This document shows positions 1-10,194 of a stretch of 64,000 nucleotides of DNA, piece by piece. Below the pieces are notes generated by a model. That model made no database searches. It had not been told where the DNA came from and saw only the letters and a list, made by a program, of their open reading frames with translations. Each line of letters begins with the position of its first letter. Position 1 is the first letter of the stretch. Source of the stretch: Paraniabella defluvii (GTDB lineage Bacteria > Bacteroidota > Bacteroidia > Chitinophagales > Chitinophagaceae); NCBI GenBank assembly GCA_019316985.1, contig CP079215.1, positions 248,001 through 312,000 on the forward strand, written 5' to 3'. A program made the translations under genes and the position numbers.

Positions 1-1148
1 CTCATGAATCAGCTGCATTGCCTTAATTTTGGGCGCGCCGCTTAAAGTGCCTGCCGGGAAGGTTTTTGCCAACAATTCAAACGAATGGGTAGTATCGTTA
101 ACCACCCCGGTAACCTCACTCACCAGGTGAATGACATGGGAATAGAAATGAGTTTCCCTGAAATGCGCTACCTTAACATCATGGCACCCGCGGCTTAAGT
201 CGTTACGGGCAAGATCTACCAGCATTACATGCTCCGCATTTTCTTTCGGGTCGTTTTCAAGCCGGATGGTTTCGGCAGCATCGAGCTTATCATCGCCCGT
301 ACGCTTTACTGTTCCGGCTATCGGATGCACTACAGCTGTGCCATTATTAATAATCAGCTGCGACTCGGGGAAGAACCCATGATTTTATAATCACCATAAT
401 CGAAGAAGAACAAATAAGGCGAAGGATTAATGTTGCGTAAAGCACGATAAACATTGAACTCATCGCCGGTAAAAGATTGCTGGAACCGCCGGCTTAAAAC
501 AATTTGGAACACATCGCCCCGGTAGCAGTGAGCAATACCTTTCTGCACCATATTGCGGTAATCTTCGTCTGTCATGTTAGAGCTTTCTTCTCCTGTAGCG
601 TTAAACGGGTAAACCGGAACATCTTTACCCCGTATAAGAGACATTAACGCCTCTTTATCGCTGTCAATTCCCTCTATTTCGTTCTCACATATAAATAACT
701 CGTCCCTGAAATGGTTAATGGCAATTACATACTGGTACAAACGATAGCGCATTAAAGGAATGGCCTTTTCGTTGGCCCTGAATACAGCCCCGGGTATCGT
801 TTCAAAAAAACGAATGGCATCATAAGAAGTATATCCATAAAGCCCCTGTGCATACGGCGCTACTTTACTGGCAGAAGGCTCAACATTAAAACGCTGCATA
901 AAACCGTTTAACACGTCGGTAATGGATGCGCCCTCCCGGAAGGGAAATGCTTCGGCAGTTTGCCCCGGCAATTTTATTTCCACCTTCTCAGCCGAAGAAA
1001 TCTCTATTCCGGCAATGGCGTTGACCCCAATAAACGACCAGCTGTTTTCAGCAACATGATTGTCTGTACTTTCCAATAAAATGGTATCCCTGAACCTGTC
1101 TCTCAAACGCAGGTAAATTCCTACTGGCGTAAATACGTCGGCCAGCAT
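1..1148 (-). CDS. trpE: Anthranilate synthase component I (partial, frameshifted)
   Basis: Chorismate-binding large subunit that makes anthranilate in the first step of Trp synthesis. The N-terminal ligand region runs from the ATG at 1148. The catalytic half begins around 'DVFQIVLSRRF' and continues, after a frame change near 365-375, into a stretch containing 'RNDLSRG' and 'GTLSGAPK', both typical of the TrpE/PabB family. Adding one C to the CCCC run restores the frame. The 3' end lies outside the window. TrpE is preferred over PabB because a Trp-codon leader and terminator lie directly upstream. Confidence 0.9.
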
Positions 1149-1226
1149 GGAAGCAACGGTAGTTTTAATTGTTATTTTTGCATGTTTATGAAGCTGAGCC
1201 CAAGGCTGTATTTTAAATTAAAATCA

Positions 1227-1253
1227 ACAAAAAACCCCGGTAATACCGGGGTT
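1227..1253 (-). terminator. Attenuator terminator upstream of trpE
   Basis: The stem AACCCCGGT pairs with ACCGGGGTT (1233-1253) and on the minus strand is followed by a run of six T. It sits 79 nt before the trpE start and downstream of a short leader ORF. That position fits transcription attenuation rather than the end of an upstream gene. Confidence 0.8.
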
Positions 1254-1286
1254 CTTGTATATCATTCATCTTTCAGATGCGCGGCG

Positions 1287-1345
1287 TTACAATACCCCAT
1301 TAGAGTTTGCATGCCACCACCAAAAAGATTTTTTTCATTTTTCAT
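1287..1345 (-). CDS. Putative trp leader peptide with three tandem Trp codons (one-base frame break)
   Basis: On the minus strand an ATG at 1345 is followed by an A7 run and then TGG TGG TGG (1314-1322), ending at TAA (1287-1289). As printed the span is 59 nt, so the ATG and the Trp codons are one base out of frame. Restoring one base in a homopolymer, the error seen throughout this sequence, gives the 19-residue MKNEKKSFWWWHANSNGVL. The GGGGT at 1294-1298 in its last codons can pair with the 5' arm of the terminator (ACCCC) as an antiterminator. Without the correction no start codon exists in the Trp frame, so this is an inference. Confidence 0.6.
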
Positions 1346-1350
1346 GACCG

Positions 1351-1381
1351 CAAATATAACAGTTAATTGATTGCAGACAAA
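1351..1381 (-). promoter_or_regulatory. Bacteroidota-type promoter for the trp leader
   Basis: TTTG (1378-1381), a 19-nt spacer and TATATTTG (1351-1358) match the Bacteroidota sigma-A pattern TTTG-N19-TAnnTTTG. The leader ATG lies only 5 nt after the -7 box, so transcription should start at or next to it. Confidence 0.65.
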
Positions 1382-1517
1382 TTTTTATTTCTATAGCACA
1401 GGAAAATACCCGGTACTACTACAGCGCCCAAAGCTATATGGTTACACATTAAAACGTCAATGCCGGCCTAAAGCGAATTATCCCACCGAAAACTGCCGTG
1501 ATGGCTTGTACGTTTTA

Positions 1518-2215
1518 TTATAGATAAATAGGCAACTGCCATCTTTTTATAGCTTGTATAATGGGCTTTGTTAATGCTGTTGGAATAGCAGGGCAACCAT
1601 GACTGCGCCCGATGTATCCCTGCGCATCAATAAAAGACTGGCTTACATAAGGTGCTCCATGAATAACAATAGCGCGGCGCATTGCATTGTTATTCAGGTT
1701 CTGCTCAAGCCCCTCAATTTTAAAGAATATCCTTTGCTTCCGTTATAGGTTTGATCTGTTAAATAAAAACCTAAGCTGCTTTTATGCGACTCGTTGGTAT
1801 TACTGAAAAACTCGGCCATCTCCTTACCTGTATTCCTGCCATGTGCCACCCATGTATTAAACAGCATCCTGTAGTTTTTTACATCAATAACATACATGCG
1901 TTTTTTATAACTCGGCTGATCAAAATCGATAATGGTCAGCACAGAATCATTTTGCAAAGCGCCTTCCTCATCCAGCTTTTTAAAACCATTCATCGCATAA
2001 GTGAATGCTTCGTGAGAAAGTCCCTGGTCATCCAGTTCAAGGCTGTCGTATACCAACTCCACAGCATCCGCTTCGTTATGCGTTACTTTTGAAATTTTAA
2101 TATCGTTTTTTGTTTCCGGCCCATTAATTGCTTCTATTTTTATAATGGTCCAGGACATAAAGGCTACTGATAACACACAAAGTCCTAGTAGCCGCAAATA
2201 ATTCTTTAATTGCAT
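1518..2215 (-). CDS. Exported murein L,D-transpeptidase-like protein (YkuD_2 type), frameshifted
   Basis: An N-terminal hydrophobic segment (residues about 8-24) suggests export. The C-terminal part carries 'AIVIHGAPYVS' and 'GRSHGCPAI', the His and Cys motifs of the YkuD L,D-transpeptidase fold, placing it in the Bacteroidota 'murein L,D-transpeptidase catalytic domain' group. Members are predicted to act on peptidoglycan cross-links, but the activity is inferred from the family. The frame breaks at about 1715-1720 in a short A run, and one added A joins the two parts. Repaired length is about 233 aa. The gene stands alone between trpE and the divergent purE. Confidence 0.8.
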
Positions 2216-2408
2216 GCGTTCTCCTTTAATTCTTTTATGTTAAAAATTATCGGTGTGTTTTCTATAAGAACGTGTAAAGTTTTCGGTAGGGGAGACTATA
2301 ATAAACGTTTGTAAAGACAATTATTGCCCCATGTTCAATGCAATAAGAAAATTTTAACATTCGAAATGGTGATTTTTACAACAAACTGGTATTCAATCGC
2401 AATAGTTT

Positions 2409-2440
2409 TTTGCCTGCGATTTGTTTTTATTGTTCCTTTG
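2409..2440 (+). promoter_or_regulatory. Probable purE promoter
   Basis: TTTG (2409-2412), a 20-nt spacer and TTCCTTTG (2433-2440) give a near-consensus Bacteroidota promoter. The purE ATG is only 4 nt downstream of the -7 box, so the mRNA may be leaderless. Confidence 0.45.
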
Positions 2441-2444
2441 CAGG

Positions 2445-2956
2445 ATGGCTATAGAAGTTGGAATTATTATGGGCAGCGACAGCGATTTAAATATTATGCA
2501 GGCTGCCGCAGATATTTTACAGGATCTGGGTGTTGCATACGAACTAACGGTTGTTTCGGCCCACAGAACACCTTTACGCATGATTGAATATGCGCAAAAG
2601 GCAAAAGCAAGAGGATTAAAAGTAATTATCGCCGGGGCCGGGGCGCCGCTCATTTGCCCGGCATGGTGGCCTCCATTACATCATTACCCGTTATAGGCGT
2701 ACCCGTAAAATCAAGCAATTCTATTGACGGCTGGGATAGCGTACTTTCTATTTTACAAATGCCTAATGGTGTGCCTGTTGCTACAGTGGCACTAAATGCT
2801 GCAAAAAATGCAGGTATACTTGCGGCCCAGATAATTGGCACTGCTAACGAGACTGTTGGAAATAAAGTAGCTGCTTATAAAGAAGACCTGGAAAAGGAAG
2901 TGCTGGTTAAAGTAAGCAACCTCAAAGCAAAGGGCCACCCCAACACTTTTGATTAG
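2445..2956 (+). CDS. purE: N5-carboxyaminoimidazole ribonucleotide mutase (frameshifted)
   Basis: Rearranges N5-CAIR to CAIR in purine synthesis. It begins [15 protein letters not shown], with the family GSDSD signature at residues 10-14 and SAHRTP near residue 38. The ATG at 2445 is chosen over one 24 nt upstream because homologues begin just before GSDSDL. The frame breaks at about 2640-2652: adding one G to the GGGG run restores [14 protein letters not shown], the ligand-binding loop. Repaired length of about 170 aa is normal for class I PurE. No purK is nearby. Its stop directly abuts the stop of convergent bshC. Confidence 0.93.
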
Positions 2957-4556
2957 TTAGTGTTCTTCCAGTATTACAAACTGCTGTTCCAAAGCATAGG
3001 AATGCCTGTACAACGTTTCAATGAAACCGCCCCCAGCTGGCCAGGAAGGGTAAGATATTGTCTATCCGCTCCTGCAGGTTTCCCTGGGGAATATATGCTG
3101 CTTTAATGCATCTATTTGCCGCATGGCATCGTTGTAGTTTTTCTTTTCGGCTCTCAGAAACTTTTTGCCCAGTTCCGCCATGTTTTTTCCTGCTGCTTTT
3201 GAAGCGCATAAATATGTCTCTTCAAGGTGGGGTCGATAGGCGCAGCCTGATCTGCAAGCGATTCAAATAAAGCTTTAACGGCAACCTGCGCGCTTTCAAT
3301 AGAGAGATTGTGCTGGCTATGCGCCTTAACCCATTTATTTTTCAAGCCCAGCGGGCTCAGGAAAAGTTCCTGCCCTGTAAAGCCCAGCTTATTTATTTTT
3401 TCCGCCTGCTTTTTACTGATCACCAAAAACGAATTGCGCAATACCAGGATCGGATACGGAACCTTATAATAATCGAAGACTCCTTTTAATTCAAGCCAGT
3501 AGGCCAGCTCCCTCCTCCGCCTATAAAAATAATATCAGGCAAAATCATTTCCTGGAAAAGGCCCCGTAAAATAACGTTAGGACTAAATCTCGCGGGATTC
3601 GACTGCAGCTCAGTAAGCAATTCCGTCTCGTTAAAACTAATGGCACTACCCAACACTTTCCATTTCCCGCCTTCTTTTTCTATCCTCAGCCGCTCGCCGT
3701 TATCCATCAGGTAAAAAAGATTAATATCTCTTCCATGAGCCTGTGCTTTATAGCCGGCGTCCTCCAGCAACTGAGCTGTTCTGGCTACAATACCCGAAGA
3801 ATGTTGCTGCATCAATTCATCCTTAAAAAGGTCAACTGCAACAGATTTAAGCAAGGGATTATCAGGCACCAATACTACCAGGCCGTAGCTGCCAAACAGG
3901 TAATTTACAAAACCCAATGTAGCTGTTTGAATATTGGTGCCTTTACCGTAAAACATTCTCACCGCTTTCATGATATCCATTCCATAAGGTTGTACGCCTA
4001 TTTCGGATTCGATGCGGTTTATAAGCTGTAACAATTCATTATCGACGGTCATCCTGCCTACAGCGCCTGTTTGCTTGGTATTCCATTCCAGCTTTTCGCC
4101 GTTCAGGTAAATATGCCCCAACTCGTCCAGGTCAGCATCTTCGCTTCCCATGTAATAAACCGGTACAAAATTGTACTCGGGGTACAATGAATGACAATAC
4201 TCGGCCAGTTTGACAGCGTGAAGAATTTTATAAACGAAGTATAAAGGACCGGTAAAAATATTAGGTTGATGGGCTGTAGTGATGGTAAAGGTATTAGGCT
4301 GTTTTAGCAGACCGATATTATTGGTTAAGGCTGGTGTTTTATCCAGGTTTTGATATTGGGCTGTCAAAGCATCGCTTAGCAATTGCCGGTTTTGATGATG
4401 TTGGCTCTTAGCTTTTATAGCGGCTGCTAAAGACTCCCGGCGCGGAAACAGATGATAAAAAGATTGAAGAGCTTCAGATTCATTCAAATAATCCAACACA
4501 ATTTTGGAAAATGAATGAGTTTGACCATAAGGAATTCCGGTTGCTGTAAAATTCAT
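2957..4556 (-). CDS. bshC: Bacillithiol synthase BshC (frameshifted at least four times)
   Basis: Putative cysteine-adding enzyme that finishes bacillithiol, the low-molecular-weight thiol of many Bacteroidota and Firmicutes. Recognisable parts are 'TTAHQPNIFTGPLYFVYK' near residue 95, 'GSEDADLDELGH' near residue 138, and a C-terminal coiled coil ending in 'QGNLQERIDNILPF'. Four or more frame breaks (near 3505, 3195, 3085 and 3033) lie in G, A and C runs, and single-base additions rebuild a continuous protein of about 535 aa ending at 2957. Other bsh genes are not in the window. Confidence 0.9.
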
Positions 4557-4719
4557 ATCGCCTTTAGCTTATCAAACGAATATACCGGCAACACCCATTT
4601 ATTTGATGAGTTGTGCTCCTGCAAATTCGATCTGACTATTTAAAAGATAAAAATACATGGTTGAAAATACTATAACGCTTTTATTTTGAAATAGTTTTTT
4701 CCCGGTATAATCCCGTTAA

Positions 4720-4747
4720 ATAAAAAACCACCCTTATTAAGGGTGGT
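4720..4747 (-). terminator. Terminator of the GlsB gene and aromatic operon
   Basis: ACCACCCTTA pairs with TAAGGGTGGT (4727-4747), followed on the minus strand by six T. It lies 23 nt past the stop of the last gene of the operon. Confidence 0.85.
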
Positions 4748-4769
4748 AATATCTCAGATTTTTAAAGAC

Positions 4770-5029
4770 CTATCCACGTTTTCGGGTAGCCATACCATAA
4801 ATCCAAAGCAACAGAATGGCGCCTACCACTGCAAATAAAAATCCTCTTAAACTCCAATTACTGTTGATCGGTGTGTCGGTAAGTAGCCCGTTTAGCCAGC
4901 CGCCAACAAAAGCGCCGGCAATACCAATTAAGATAGTAACAATCCAACCGCCGGGGTCTTTACCAGGATGTAAAGCTTTGGCTATAGCTCCGGCGATCAA
5001 ACAAAAAGTATCCAGGACAAAATGCTCAT
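4770..5029 (-). CDS. GlsB/YeaQ/YmgE-family membrane protein (frameshifted start)
   Basis: Small, very hydrophobic protein of the transglycosylase-associated family. Three membrane segments are visible, with Gly-rich helices such as 'GIAGAFVGGWLNGLL'. Starting at 5029 and adding one T to the T5 run near 5003 gives MSILSWILFCLIAGAIAKAL, the normal N-terminus, for about 86 aa. Family members are stress-induced in enterobacteria; the molecular role is unknown. It is the last gene before a strong terminator, and a 10-bp palindrome lies just upstream, so it may have its own control. Confidence 0.85.
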
Positions 5030-5047
5030 AGTTTTAATTTTTTAAGG

Positions 5048-5070
5048 TTGGTAATAATTTTTATTACCAA
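5048..5070. promoter_or_regulatory. Perfect 10-bp palindrome upstream of the GlsB gene
   Basis: TTGGTAATAA-ttt-TTATTACCAA is a perfect inverted repeat 18 nt upstream of the GlsB start, in the spacer after aroC. It has no T tract on the minus strand, so an operator is more likely than a terminator. Confidence 0.4.
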
Positions 5071-5149
5071 TTTACTATTAAAAAACATGCCAAAGCGTTT
5101 GCCTAAAGTATTTTTATTCACATCCTAATGCACAACAAAAAATGCTAAA

Positions 5150-6138
5150 CTATGCGGGGAATTTTTGCTCCTGCATCATCAGGTCTGCCAAAACTATGGC
5201 TGTGGCAGCTTCCACTATAACCGGTGCCCTTAATGCTACGCAAAGATCATGGCGGCCTTTTACTGAAAAAAAATCCTCTGTCTGTCCGGTTTCCCAGTTT
5301 AGGCTGTGTTGCTGTTTGGGTGTTGATGCAGTGGGTTTTACAGCTATACGAAATACCAGTTCATTACCGTTGGTAATACCACCTACAATCCCGCCGGCAT
5401 GATTGGTAGTTGTTTTACCATCCATATTCTCAATAGCATCGTTGTGCTGGCTGCCAAACATTTTGGCCGCAGCAAAACCGCTTCCGAACTCCACGCCTTT
5501 AACTGCCGGTATTGAAAACATAGCGTGCGCTATTAAAGACTCTACTGAATCGAAATGAGGCTCGCCTAAACCCAAAGGCAAGCCATTTACGCGACATTCG
5601 ATAATGCCACCTACGGAGTCTTTGGCATCAATGCCTTTCTGCAAACCCTTTTCCAGGTCGGTTTCACCAGCAATCTCCGTAACTCTTGCCTCCACCGTAA
5701 TTCCTTTCAGCAACTTTTTTGCAATAACGCCCGCTCCTACAAGCCCCGTGGTTAACCTGGCGCTAAAATGCCCGCCGCCTCTGTAATCTTCAAATCCGCC
5801 AAATTTTTTGTGGGCAACAAAATCTGCATGTCCCGGCCGGGGAAAGCTGCGCTGCTTTTCATAATCGCCGCTACGGGTATTTTTGTTCTCAAAAAAATCA
5901 TAATGGGAAAACCGGTTGTTTTCCCGTTGAAATTGCCACTCCGGAAAATGGGAATATCATCTTCCTTTCTCGGCGTTGCTCCTTTTTGAGTGCCGCCCTT
6001 ACGGCGTTCCATATCGGGCAGGAAATCTTCCACGGGAATATCCAGGCCGGCCGGACAGCCATCAATCACTACACCTACCCCATCTCCGTGAGACTCACCG
6101 AAGATCTGCACCCTGAAAATTCTGCCAAAAGAGTTCAT
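5150..6138 (-). CDS. aroC: Chorismate synthase (frameshifted)
   Basis: Last step of the shikimate pathway, an FMN-dependent elimination from EPSP to chorismate. The N-terminus MNSFGRIFRVQIFGESHGDG carries the family GESHG motif at residues 14-18, followed by 'ERRKGGTQKGATPRKEDD'. The frame is lost in the T7 run near 5890-5900. One extra T rebuilds 'RSGDYEKQRSFPRPGHADF' and 'RGGGHFSARLT', both classic AroC sequence. Repaired length is about 330 aa. It lies seventh in the operon, 154 nt after aroA across a repeat-bearing spacer. Confidence 0.94.
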
Positions 6139-6292
6139 AATAATTTTTCGTTTTGTTCAAAGAAGTCATAAGCGGCATACCTGGTGTATAACCAAACTTT
6201 CCTTCTTGCATCCAATATTGTAAATCTTACATCCTGTATCAGATATCAGGCATCATCATACACCTTACGCCAGCCATCGCACTTTAAGCACA

Positions 6293-7635
6293 TTATCCCT
6301 TCAACACTTCTTTCACAGCATCCAAATCGATCCCGCCTTTTACCTGTGCGCCCAGTGCTTTAATATGATCGTAAAAATCCGGATAAGATTTATTAACCGC
6401 ATACGCCTCTTCAATAGTTGTATCGCCCTCCGCCCTTAATGCGGCAACAGCGCAGGCCATCGCAATCCGGTGATCATGGCGCGAATGTACCAAAGTACCT
6501 TTTAAACCGCTGCCGCCATGTATATACATTAAATCTCCGTCCAGATCAATCTTCAATCCCATCTTACCAAACTCGTCCTGTAACGTAATGCCCCTATCGC
6601 TTTCTTTATGCGCCAGGCGACTTACGCCTTTGATCTTTGTTACGCCATTGCAGTAGGCCGCCAATGCCACCAGCGGGGGAAAAGATCCGGGCAATCAGTG
6701 GCGTCAAATTCAAATGCACTCATTTCGGCTTTGTGCAACCGGATACTTTTGGCATCCATAGCAATACCGGCATTAGCGGCTATTAAGGCTTCTGTAATTT
6801 TTTTATCCGCCTGTGTGCTGGCCATACTTAAACCCCTTACAGAAATATTGCCAGCAATAGCGCCCGCTACCAGCAGGAACGCACCGCCACTCCAGTCGCC
6901 TTCTACTGTATAATTAGAAGTGGCTTCCACCACAGGAGAATCTTTATAAAAAAAACAATTCTTCGTAATCCTTATTCTCCGGCACTTTCAGGCCAAATTT
7001 CTTCATTACGTCCAATGTCAGATCGATATAAGGCTTGCTTTTCAGATTATTCACCTTTATAGCAACGCTGTCACCCTCAAACGGGGCCACGGCATAAGCC
7101 AATAATAACCCTGTTAAGAACTGGGAACTTAAAGACCCATCGATGGTAATATTTTTCGGTTGTAACGGTCCCTGTATTACCAGCGGTAGTTTACCGCCAT
7201 TCGACTGAACGGTTACTCCCACCTGGGGCAGGATCTCATCAAAGAAATCCATAGGCCGGGTTACCAGGCTGCCTTCTCCATTAATCGTTATTTTATTACT
7301 GGTTAATGCCGCCAGCGGTGTAAACATACGAATGCTCAATCCGCTTTCTCCGCAGTTAATAGCACCACCCTGGTCACCGTTCATAAATGCTACTTTAGCC
7401 GCCGGAGAGAAGCCGGTACTATCAATAATAATTTCTTCATTTCCCTTTTCAACCGTAGCGCCTAAAGCCTGTATAATGCCCATAGCGGCCTTATCATCGT
7501 TGCTATGCCCTGGGTTATATACTACAGATCTTTTTGATGCCACCAACCCTGCTGCACAGGCGCGCTGCATGGAGCTTTTAGAAGCCGGGGCTAAAATATC
7601 ACCTTTTAAACCGGAGGGGAAATTGTCACTTTCAT
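6293..7635 (-). CDS. aroA: 3-phosphoshikimate 1-carboxyvinyltransferase (frameshifted)
   Basis: EPSP synthase. The chosen start is the ATG at 7635: one C added to the CCCC run near 7615 makes MKVTISPSGLKGDILAPASK, the standard N-terminus, whereas the longer frame upstream is unrelated sequence. Other signatures are 'NCGESGLSIRMFTPL', 'GSLSSQFLTGLLLA' and, at the C-terminus, 'RHDHRIAMACA'. Further breaks occur near 6945 (A run) and 6680. Repaired length is about 448 aa. Conserved Lys, Arg and Ser substrate-binding motifs are present, so I expect an active enzyme. Confidence 0.93.
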
Positions 7636-7683
7636 CCTTATTTTTTTGTTGCGGCTTTGCCGCGGTTATTTTGTCGGAGGAAC

Positions 7684-7720
7684 GCCTGAACATGCCTGCC
7701 CGTTCCGTTCAGGCGGGCAT
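7684..7720. repeat. REP-like nested palindrome in the aroB-aroA spacer
   Basis: GCCTGAAC (7684-7691) pairs with GTTCAGGC (7707-7714), and ATGCCTGCC (7692-7700) pairs with GGCGGGCAT (7712-7720). It is a GC-rich palindromic unit resembling intergenic repeats of Chitinophagaceae. Whether it recurs in this genome cannot be seen from one window. Confidence 0.5.
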
Positions 7721-7827
7721 CAATTGTACGTAAAAAGTGTTACATGGGCGTTTCCTTCGTATACTTTTATTATTCGCTATCCGGCAACAACTCGTCAGTA
7801 CAAAGCCAATATGCCTCGTAAGCGATC

Positions 7828-8882
7828 TTACAATTTATTAATTATTTTTTCCAAGCGCTGCAGCGGAATAGGATGCACTATGGCTTTTCCTATTTTATTG
7901 AGCAATACAAAATTCATTTCCTTCTGAACGCGTTTTTTATCCATGGCCAATACTTCAAAAACCTTTTGGGCATTAAAAGAAATACTCGTAGGTAATTGGT
8001 ATTTTTCGATCAATGCCTTCACCCGTTCTTTTTCACCGAAACCCAACAGTTGCTCAGAGATCTGTCCGGCATATACCATACCAATGGCAACGGCTTCACC
8101 ATGCATCAAACCATACTGCGTTTCAATCGCATGCCCGATGGTATGACCATAGTTCAATAAGCGCCTGTCACCTTTTTCAAATTCATCTTTCTGTACCACT
8201 TTGGTTTTGATCAGAGCATTGCGCTGAATGAGTTCGGCGAGCAGCTTTTTATCCTTCATGTAATCAGCGAGGTCATGTTGCTCCAACTGCTTAAACATCG
8301 CGGCATCTTTAATACAGGCATGCTTAATAATTTCAGCAAACCCGTTCTGCCACTCTTTTTCAGGCAACGACTGCAATAAAGAAAGATCGTGTAACAGGAA
8401 AGATGGCTGGCGGATAATACCTACCATATTTTTATACAGGCCTACATCAATGCCATTCTTACCTCCAACGGACGCATCTACTAAACCAAGGATCGTTGTA
8501 GGTACAAAACCAAACCGTATCCCGCGCATGTATATTGATGCAGTATATCCCGTAATATCCGTGATCACGCCGCCCCTACACCAATCAATACCGATTTGCG
8601 ATCCGCCTTCTTATCAATCAGTTGCCCGATGATACCATCTACCAATGATTGGTTCTTTTGTTCTTCGCCCGGTGGAATAACAATGGTAGTAAAACCTTTA
8701 AATTTGGCTTCATGGGCTTTAAAGATATTTTCATCGGTGATGATGATAGCACTCCGCTTGTCTGCTATTTTACTCAGTTCCTTTAAGGAGCTGTCAAAAT
8801 AAAAATCAGTAGAAGCGTTAGAGAATTTTATGGTTTGAGCCAAAGTTGAACAATTTAGGCGACACGTCTGTTTGCACAGCAT
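7828..8882 (-). CDS. aroB: 3-dehydroquinate synthase (frameshifted)
   Basis: NAD- and metal-dependent cyclase that makes 3-dehydroquinate from DAHP. The frame break near 8570 is in a GGGG run; one added G gives 'IGVGGGVITDITGY', the nucleotide-binding loop. Also present are 'VPTTILGLVDASVGGKNGID' and the metal-ligand region 'NYGHTIGHAIE...MHGEAVAIGM'. The first ATG is at 8882, but homologues start nearer 'QTIKFSN', so a TTG at 8843 is a possible alternative. Repaired length is about 350 aa. It lies between the DAHP synthase and aroA in the same operon. Confidence 0.93.
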
Positions 8883-8928
8883 TCGCTTTTATCAAAAATA
8901 TCAGATCGGGATGTACAATGTAAGATAT

Positions 8929-8962
8929 ACGATGTACGTGCCTTATTCAGCCCGTACATCGT
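8929..8962. repeat. Inverted repeat ACGATGTACG in the DAHP synthase-aroB spacer
   Basis: ACGATGTACG (8929-8938) pairs with CGTACATCGT (8953-8962). A degenerate copy of the flanking sequence (ATGTAAGAT...) recurs inverted at about 6219-6241 in the aroA-aroC spacer, so this looks like a small interspersed repeat family. Confidence 0.5.
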
Positions 8963-8987
8963 ACGTCTTTTTATAGCGTATACAATA

Positions 8988-10076
8988 CTATGCGTCTAAT
9001 ACCTGCTTCTGGTGATTGATACTTTCCAGGTGAACCGCGTCTAAATACTTATTCAAAAAGTCGCGGCTTAAGCCCAGTTTCTCACCACGCGCTGCTGTCT
9101 TTTCAATAATTTCCTGCCAGCGGCCCGGTTGTAAAATAGTGATGTTATTATCTTTTTTATATTGACCGATCTGATCGGCAATTTTCATGCGCTGCGATAA
9201 AATCTGCAGCATTTCATCATCCAGGTGGTTGATTTGCTGACGCAGTTTTTCCAAAGCCTGATGGTAATCCTGGTTGTCTACATCTTCTTTTCTCCAGATG
9301 ATGGCTTCCATCATTTCTTTCAAACGAGCCGGGGTTACCTGCTGTTTCGCATCGCTCCAGGCGTTATCGGGGTCGATATGGCTTTCGATCATCAAACCAT
9401 CATAGTCGAGGTCAATAGCTTTTTGGGAAACTTCCAACAGGTTATCGCGTTTACCGCAGATATGAGAAGGATCATTAAAGATAGGCAGTTCGGGATATTT
9501 TAATTTCATTTCAATAGCCAGGTGCCACATGGGTGCATTACGGTACTGCGTGTTGCCGTAAGAAGAGAAACCGCGGTGAATTAAACCCAGGTTTTTGATA
9601 CCGGCACGGGCAATCCTTTCCACACCACCTGCCCATAATTCCAGGTCGGGATTAATAGGATTTTTCACTAATACAGGTACATCCACACCACGTAGTGCAT
9701 CTGCTACTTCCTGTACACTGAAAGGGTTTACCGTAGTACGGGCGCCTATCCAAAGCACGTCTACATCAAAAGTTAAAGCATCCTGTACCTGCTTAGCCGT
9801 TGCTACTTCAATAGCCGTAGGTAAGCCCGTAATTTGTTTGGCTTTCTGTAACCAGGGTAAGCCTTTGGCTCCGATACCTTCAAACATACCGGGTTTGGTG
9901 CGGGGTTTCCAGATGCCGGCGCGCAACATATCTACTTTACCGGTAGCGGCCAATTGTTGTGCTGTTTCCAACACCTGTTCTTCTGTTTCGGCGCTGCAAG
10001 GGCCGCTTACGATGATCGGCCTTTTAGCCCATAGTTCCTGGATTTTCTCTTTTGATGAAACCTGCTGAGTGCTCAT
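8988..10076 (-). CDS. Bifunctional DAHP synthase / chorismate mutase
   Basis: Intact 362-aa fusion. Residues 15-260 form a DAHP synthase of the KDO8P-synthase-like type: 'RPIIVSGPCSAE', 'RAGIWKPRTKPGMFEGIG' and 'NDPSHICGKRDNL' with the metal-site Cys and His. Residues about 268-360 are an AroQ-type chorismate mutase helix bundle: 'ALEKLRQQINHLDDEMLQIL' and 'RMKIADQIGQYKK'. It thus combines the first committed shikimate step with the branch reaction to prephenate. This C-terminal mutase fusion is common in Bacteroidota. It lies between tyrA and aroB. Feedback inhibition through the mutase domain is known in some relatives and is only a possibility here. Confidence 0.95.
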   Translation of the reverse strand: MSTQQVSSKEKIQELWAKRPIIVSGPCSAETEEQVLETAQQLAATGKVDMLRAGIWKPRTKPGMFEGIGAKGLPWLQKAKQITGLPTAIEVATAKQVQDALTFDVDVLWIGARTTVNPFSVQEVADALRGVDVPVLVKNPINPDLELWAGGVERIARAGIKNLGLIHRGFSSYGNTQYRNAPMWHLAIEMKLKYPELPIFNDPSHICGKRDNLLEVSQKAIDLDYDGLMIESHIDPDNAWSDAKQQVTPARLKEMMEAIIWRKEDVDNQDYHQALEKLRQQINHLDDEMLQILSQRMKIADQIGQYKKDNNITILQPGRWQEIIEKTAARGEKLGLSRDFLNKYLDAVHLESINHQKQVLDA

Positions 10077-10194
10077 TGAAATATAATTATTGATGTTATT
10101 GAATAACCGAAAGAGTTTGTTTTAAAATTTATTCACTAATAAGGAAAATATTGAATAGTTTTTAACCAATTTTCCATCCGGCAAATTTAATTGT

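Noticed and set aside
1182..1370. 62-codon plus-strand ORF upstream of trpE
   Set aside because: It is antisense to the trp leader, promoter and terminator; codon content is not coding-like and it resembles no family.
6944..7693. Upstream extension of aroA (start at 7693)
   Set aside because: The extra N-terminus is unrelated to EPSP synthase. A one-base repair gives the standard MKVTISPSGLKG start at 7635.
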